A stretch of DNA of 64,000 bases from Podarcis raffonei (lineage: Eukaryota; Chordata; Lepidosauria; Squamata; Lacertidae): NCBI RefSeq assembly GCF_027172205.1, contig NC_070614.1:39004001-39068000 (forward strand), in the 5' to 3' direction. The position numbers and the translations under genes are program-made. Positions 59,280 through 64,000 of this stretch are shown in pieces (positions within the stretch are counted from its first letter, which is position 1; the number at the start of each line of letters is the position of its first letter). Under the pieces are notes generated by a model. It saw nothing but the letters and a program-made list of their open reading frames with translations. It did not search any database and was not told where the DNA came from.

Positions 59280-59452
59280 TTGGATAGAAGTATGCTTTTA
59301 ATTGCAATTATTTTTAAAATGTTTTAATCTGTTTCTACTTCGTTTTTATTTTTGATTTGTATATCTGTTTGCCGTCCTGGGCTCATTCGGGAGGAAGGGT
59401 GGGATATAAATTCAGGAAGTGATGATGATGATGATGATGATGATGATACAGC
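59280..59452 (+). mobile_element. L2-like LINE 3' tail with (GAT)n
   Basis: TTTGCCGTCCTGGGCTCATT, GGAAGGGTGGGATATAAATT and about nine GAT units. Confidence 0.6.
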
Positions 59453-59503
59453 GAGAAAAAAATTAAAACTAGTTTATATGTATCATTCAAAATCTTTCCC
59501 CTT

Positions 59504-59580
59504 CTGTTGTTGTTGTTTAGTCGTTTAGTTGTGTCTGACTCTACATGACCCCATGGACCAGAGCACGCCAGGCACTCCTG
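59504..59580 (-). mobile_element. BovB-type RTE 3' terminal fragment
   Basis: About 77 bp, starting with (GTT)n and GTCGTTTAGTTGTGTCTGAC, matching the end of 52446-52915; cut abruptly at CACTCCTG. Confidence 0.8.
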
Positions 59581-60405
59581 TAAGGGGAGGAGGAAGAGAG
59601 AGAGGGAGAGACAAAAGATGGAAAAAATAAGGAAGAAGCCAACAGGAAGGAGGAACTCGGGGGGGGGGGTGGAAGTATGAGAGTTCAGAGGAAGCTGGAA
59701 GCCCCATAAAACAATGTTGGGGGCTTTAGATCACCCACCTGTAGCCTACAGCTCAATAAGATCTGGTTCTTTCCACAAATTGTAAAAAACAAAGGTTGCG
59801 TTCACATGCTGCTTTGTACAGTATGTGTCTTTAGGGGTTTTGCTAGGAAGCTTCCTTGGAACTCAACATGTGTGAAATCTCCAAATCTAGGGAAGGAGCA
59901 GCCCAGGCAAGTGTGAAGTCAGTCCCTCAATGTCCAATAGGAACAATACTTAATTAAATGTGTATAGGATTGCAGGGTTAGTAGCTTTATTTGCTGGGGC
60001 TGTAAGCTTCATAAACGAACCAGCTAAAATTTTGCAGTCCAGTCTTGTTTCCATGTAAGCATGTGTGGCATTGGGCTGTCGACTGAGTAATCAGTAGACA
60101 CCAAAGTTGTTGGGTAGTGTTGTACAGTAAGGATGCAGTGTAGGTATTGTGGTTCTGATATTGGTGTACCAAGCGTGAATAAGAAAACATTCAAAATGCC
60201 TCTTATTCTAAACAATGAGTGGTAGCTGTTCTTTATTACACTGCTAGCTATATTTGGCTTCTCTAAAGGGCTATATTAGTCTCTCTAAAAAGCATCTATA
60301 TTGAGGGTTGGTTATATGCTATTTATCAATGGAATTGTTTCTTTTAAAAAAAGACAAGTGGGTGACAAAACAATTGCAGTACAGCTCTTTTAATTGGCTG
60401 GCAGC

Positions 60406-60643
60406 TAGGGCTGGGTGATACATCGATGTATCATCCAAAACCTGTTGAAGTCCATATCATGATAACCGTTTCATAATTTTTGATCTGGCAGTATATCACA
60501 AATCCTGTGTGTGCGCGTGCGCGTTATGCAAAAATTATGATGTGGGAAAAACTTATTTCAGACATTGTGATACATCAGTATGTTTTGCAATGTTTAGCTG
60601 GTGATATATCACAGTGTTGAAAACCAGATATCACCCAGCCCTA
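60406..60643. mobile_element. hAT-type MITE with perfect 8-bp target duplication
   Basis: 238 bp; ends TAGGGCTGGGTGATA and TATCACCCAGCCCTA are inverted. CTGGCAGC flanks both sides exactly (60398-60405, 60644-60651). It lies 98 bp before the ZNF581 coding exon. An ATG inside it opens in frame with ZNF581, but an intron acceptor separates them. Confidence 0.9.
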
Positions 60644-60784
60644 CTGGCAGCCCTACATAATTGCAGCTCTAAAAGTTGTGTGACCCATATGATTCCCCCC
60701 TCACACTTTTCCCAATTAATGTGCTTTCTTTCTTATTGCAGACTTGGCATTCCAACCCAAGGGAATACACATAAGGAGATACTT

Positions 60785-61543
60785 ATGGAGCTGCAGAGAC
60801 ATTCCAAGTCTATAGGAGACCCTCAAAGACCACCAGAAACCTTGGAACCCCTCAATCCACAAGAGCCTGCAAGCCATGTGGGACAACCCATCAAGCTGGA
60901 GCTGGGGGGTGAGGGAGGGGGTGTCCAAACATCGCCTCCTAAACTCTCTCGCCCGCCATTGCCTTCTCCTGGTAGCGCCCTCCTTCAGGGTTTGAATGGG
61001 CTGCCAGGAGCAGGGAGGCGGGCACTTGTTCCCGGAGGGACAGGAGGCACAGAACAAGGGGAACCCTCTCGATTGGGGCGCTACTTGCTGATTGACAGCC
61101 AGGGGCTGCCATACACAGTGCTGGTGGAAGAGGGGGTGGGAGCGGCAGGGGACCCGGAAGGGGGCGGGAGCGGAGGGTCCTTGCGCAAGGTGTACAGCTG
61201 CCCCGTGTGCTCACGGACATTTGAGTACCTGTCTTACCTGCAGCGCCACAGCATCACCCACTCGGAGAGCAAGCCCCACGTCTGCCGGGCATGCGGCAAG
61301 GCCTTCAAGCGCACGTCCCACTTGGAGCGCCACAAGTACACCCACTCGGGCCGGAAGCCCCACCAGTGCCCCATCTGCCAGCGCAGCTTCCGTGACTCGG
61401 GGGAGCTCTCGCACCACCAGCGGGTGCACACGGGGGAGCGGCCCTACCAGTGCGAGGCCTGCCACATGCGCTTTGGGGAGCGCAACACCCTTCAGAGGCA
61501 CATCCGCCGGAAGCACCGCCTGCAGCTCCTCCCAACGCCATAA
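60785..61543 (+). CDS. ZNF581: Zinc finger protein 581 (four C2H2 fingers)
   Basis: Encodes 252 residues in one coding exon. The diagnostic block [18 protein letters not shown] followed by [20 protein letters not shown] matches ZNF581 rather than its paralogue ZNF580. Four C2H2 fingers follow: C139/C142/H155/H159, C167/C170/H183/H187, C195/C198/H211/H215 and C223/C226/H239/H244; the last has a His-X4-His spacing. It probably acts in the nucleus as a DNA-binding protein; targets are unknown. It is longer than human (about 197 aa as I recall) through its proline/glycine-rich N-terminal part. The exon begins at 60742 after the acceptor TTCTTATTGCAG; the reading frame stays open upstream into a MITE, so a longer open frame seen there is intron plus transposon. 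The chosen ATG has a weak -3 base but G at +4. The gene is head-to-head with CCDC106. Confidence 0.93.
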   Translation: MELQRHSKSIGDPQRPPETLEPLNPQEPASHVGQPIKLELGGEGGGVQTSPPKLSRPPLPSPGSALLQGLNGLPGAGRRALVPGGTGGTEQGEPSRLGRYLLIDSQGLPYTVLVEEGVGAAGDPEGGGSGGSLRKVYSCPVCSRTFEYLSYLQRHSITHSESKPHVCRACGKAFKRTSHLERHKYTHSGRKPHQCPICQRSFRDSGELSHHQRVHTGERPYQCEACHMRFGERNTLQRHIRRKHRLQLLPTP

Positions 61544-63804
61544 AGGCTGGCCTTTTCGAGACTGACGTTGTGCCACGAGAGCATTCGCATGAGAACCTCG
61601 CTGCCCACCCAGGCCTTAGACATCTACCACCTGGGTGCAGCTAGCACCCACCCATGCTACGGCAACCCTGGCCTGCAAATGCCTCCCCGTGTCTTTACGG
61701 ACCTGATACTTCTCCATTTGCTGGCCCAATGACTAGCTGTTCCGTGGGGAAAATGGGAATGGAGAACCACACCCACCTATGCCACAAACTATCCGGCATG
61801 CGATAGCCAGCTTGCAAAATCCCAGCTTAGGTCCCTTCTGCCTTCTCAGGCCGCAAGGACTTGGTATGGACACACTGGCCTACCTAACGCCTTTTGTAGA
61901 ACCTTGTCTATCCCATCTGTCTGTGCTCCTCGCAACCTGGCAGGGGGATTCTTTGCCTCCTGCTTTGTCCCCACCCGAGTTTCCACTACCCCCGTAGGTC
62001 ACTCACATCCAGCATGGATTCACGGGCCGAGCTCTGCAACACAGAGCATTGCCTGCTAGCATCTGTTTCTGCCACAGTGTCGTAGGGAGAAGTTCTTGTG
62101 GCATATTGGGGATATGTGGAGGGAGGAATCCAGCAGACCCTGCCTAGAACCTGGCGAAGACACTGTCCCCTCTGCGTATGCCTGGAGGGTATGCTATCAT
62201 GCAGAATGGCAATGCATGCCTGTTAAAAACCTCCTCATCTGCAGACTTGGCCTTCAAATCTACTAGGGGCTAGCCCTCTCATGTATGCATTGCGTCCCAC
62301 AGACACAGTACGGAGACCTCAGCCTGTCAGGAAAACTAGCGCATGCCTATTTTGGGAAGATCTGCTTTGCTTTCATGCAGAATTTGGTTCCAGATTAAGA
62401 GCAGGTGGTGGGCAGCCATGAAGAGAACTCTCCTTATTCTACAATAGCCATGCAGGGCTTCCAGTTGAATTTAGCGAGAGGTTCAAATCAAATCTGGCTC
62501 TTTATTCTTTATTTTGAGTCCCCTGCAAGCGTCTCATACAGCTGCATGTCTACTTGGTGTACGATGGAGGCTGTGGCCTTGAATCCTGACATTCCACCTC
62601 AAGAACGCCTGGGCCCAAATTTCTCCCCCTCCTTCCCTTACAATAAAGAGCCTATTGAAGGAGCATAAGCAAGAGGCTAGAGAAGGCTGGGTGGGACATC
62701 AGATGAATTCCATGTGCAGGAAGAAAGTCACTTTTCTTTAAGGCAGTGCCCAAATTACAGGGGAGCCAGAGAGGGCCTGGCACCCTTTACCTGTTGCAGC
62801 AGCCCCCTTGGCTACTGCTTTTTGAAGGCTACGGGGGACCACAATTTGGCTAAAATTAGAAGGATTGGGGGGGTTGCATTTCCTTAAGGCTCCTCCTAAC
62901 CTGCTCTTCCATCTATAAAGCACTGCTTTAATGAATTCTGGCTCTGCATTATTATTATTATTTAAAAAATCTAGATGGGGAGTATGGGCATTGAAGGATG
63001 GAATATGGGATATTCCCCAACTTACCAGCCTTAACAGTCTCTTATTTCCAAACCCTCCAGATTTTTCCAGGGAAACAGAGTTGGTGATTCTACATTCCTT
63101 CCAGCGGCTGCTGCTGCTGCTGCTACTGGTAGTCCAGCCTCCAGATCAGAGCCATGTGTGGACCCATCAACTCTGGTCAGGCCTTGTTTTCTTCTGCCCC
63201 CTAATTAGAACCATTTCAACCAGCTTCCCAAAGAGTTGCAGGCCACGGTCTATATACTTACGGGGTGGGTGGGTTTCAACCCCAGATATGCAGCAACAGA
63301 ACATGTTGGTCTTCATCCCAGGCTTACTGCCTGTGGGATGTATGTGATAAGACTGCTGTGGTTTCCTACAATAATTAACAAACATAGAATCTCTGTTTCC
63401 TCGACAGGGAGAAACAATCAGGAGACATCGATATACAGGCATGTGTTCCAAGGTATCGGCTAGCCTGGTACCTCCAAAGCTTGCCAGGGAGATTCCTGGA
63501 TCATGTTTCCTCTGCTTCATATTTAGTGTGGAATTTTTAAACTGTGTGTGTCTTCCTTTTTTTTTTTAATTAAAAACAATCCTCTGGGGTTTTGGTTCAT
63601 CTTTGTGTGCTAAACGAATAAAGTTCTGCTGTGTTACTTCCATTTCGTTGAGAGGATGTAGATCCGTTGGCAAGAATTTGGCCCTTTGCTGGGTTTGAGA
63701 AGAGTGCCTTTCAGCTGTGTAACTTCTAGACATTTGCAAAAGGTCTCTTCTCAAGATGTGGAGAATCAGTTGATTTTCTTGAACATAGAAAGGGGGGTGG
63801 GTGC
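61544..63804 (+). other. ZNF581 3' UTR and downstream sequence
   Basis: No second gene recognised. AATAAA at 62642 and 63617 are possible ends of the ZNF581 transcript. A short (CTG)n is at 63109-63124. Confidence 0.55.
62642..62647 (+). terminator. ZNF581: Candidate ZNF581 polyadenylation signal
   Basis: AATAAA about 1.1 kb after the ZNF581 stop. A second AATAAA lies at 63617-63622. The 3' UTR end is therefore not fixed. Confidence 0.4.
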
Positions 63805-63975
63805 TATAAGCTCAGGGGTAGAGCAGCTGCTCTCCATTGCAGATGGTCCTTGGTTCAATCCCTGACATCTCCAGGTAGGGCTTAGGGAAACTCCGCTCTG
63901 AAACCATGGATTGCTGCTGCCTGGCATTGTGGAGTGGACAAAACAGATGGCTCAATGGTCTGTCTCGGCTTTCTC
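63805..63975 (+). mobile_element. tRNA-derived SINE with L3/CR1-like body
   Basis: tRNA-like head (AGCTCAGGGGTAGAGCAGC, GGTTCAATCCCTGAC), then CATCTCCAGGTAGGGCTTAG and a body with GGCTCAATGGTCTGTCTC. Confidence 0.7.
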
Positions 63976-64000
63976 TAAAGAGGTTTTGTTGAAGGAGGAA

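Larger units (their letters stand above)
58037..60741 (+). other. Upstream region or intron before ZNF581 coding exon
   Basis: If 58036 is an exon end, this is a 2.7-kb intron. It carries a LINE tail, a BovB fragment and a hAT MITE; 58080-59270 and 59590-60400 show nothing else. Confidence 0.4.

Noticed and set aside
60614-60784. Longer ZNF581 start inside the upstream MITE
   Set aside because: The segment is the end of a transposon plus an intron-like pyrimidine tract with a good acceptor at 60741; the extra residues have no ZNF581 similarity.

Overview
The window is nuclear DNA of a vertebrate, most likely a squamate reptile (perhaps a lacertid-type lizard; the exact group is a guess). The evidence is intron-split vertebrate genes with canonical splice sites, embedded in a dense squamate repeat mix: Sauria-type and other tRNA-derived SINEs, CR1/L3- and L2-like LINE tails, L1 3' ends, BovB-type RTE fragments and many short palindromic DNA transposons.

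Four genes can be supported. From left to right they are EPN1 (minus strand; only its first two coding exons, 1684-3041, are inside, and the gene runs off the left edge), U2AF2 (minus; complete coding region 19975-38549, 11 coding exons plus a possible 30-nt microexon), CCDC106 (minus; complete coding region 43355-47815, 5 coding exons) and ZNF581 (plus; one coding exon, 60785-61543). The same four genes are neighbours in human 19q13.42. As I recall the human map all four point the same way there; here ZNF581 is head-to-head with CCDC106. Four CpG-rich promoter regions are visible: near 15.3-15.6 kb (EPN1), 38.5-39.0 kb (U2AF2), 50.8-51.4 kb (CCDC106) and 56.9-57.3 kb (probably ZNF581).

The products act in separate cell processes: clathrin-coat endocytosis (EPN1), 3' splice-site recognition (U2AF2), a nuclear coiled-coil protein (CCDC106) and a four-finger C2H2 protein (ZNF581). 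They are not an operon-like system; the arrangement is a conserved gene neighbourhood.

Introns and spacers are mostly repeat debris. The clearest structures are hAT-type MITEs with 8-bp target duplications (29886-30021, 30034-30562, 60406-60643), MITEs beginning CAGTGGTACCTC with TA duplications (one carries a second nested MITE), about ten copies of a palindromic element, BovB fragments, and two solo LTRs of one family in opposite orientation, each with its own target duplication.

I did not find an undescribed multi-gene system. The most interesting host-gene observation is in U2AF2: a 15-residue segment that I recall from the human protein has no visible exon here, and an in-frame 30-nt exon-like sequence with strong splice sites lies in the corresponding intron. 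All exon models come from reading the sequence by eye against remembered protein sequences.
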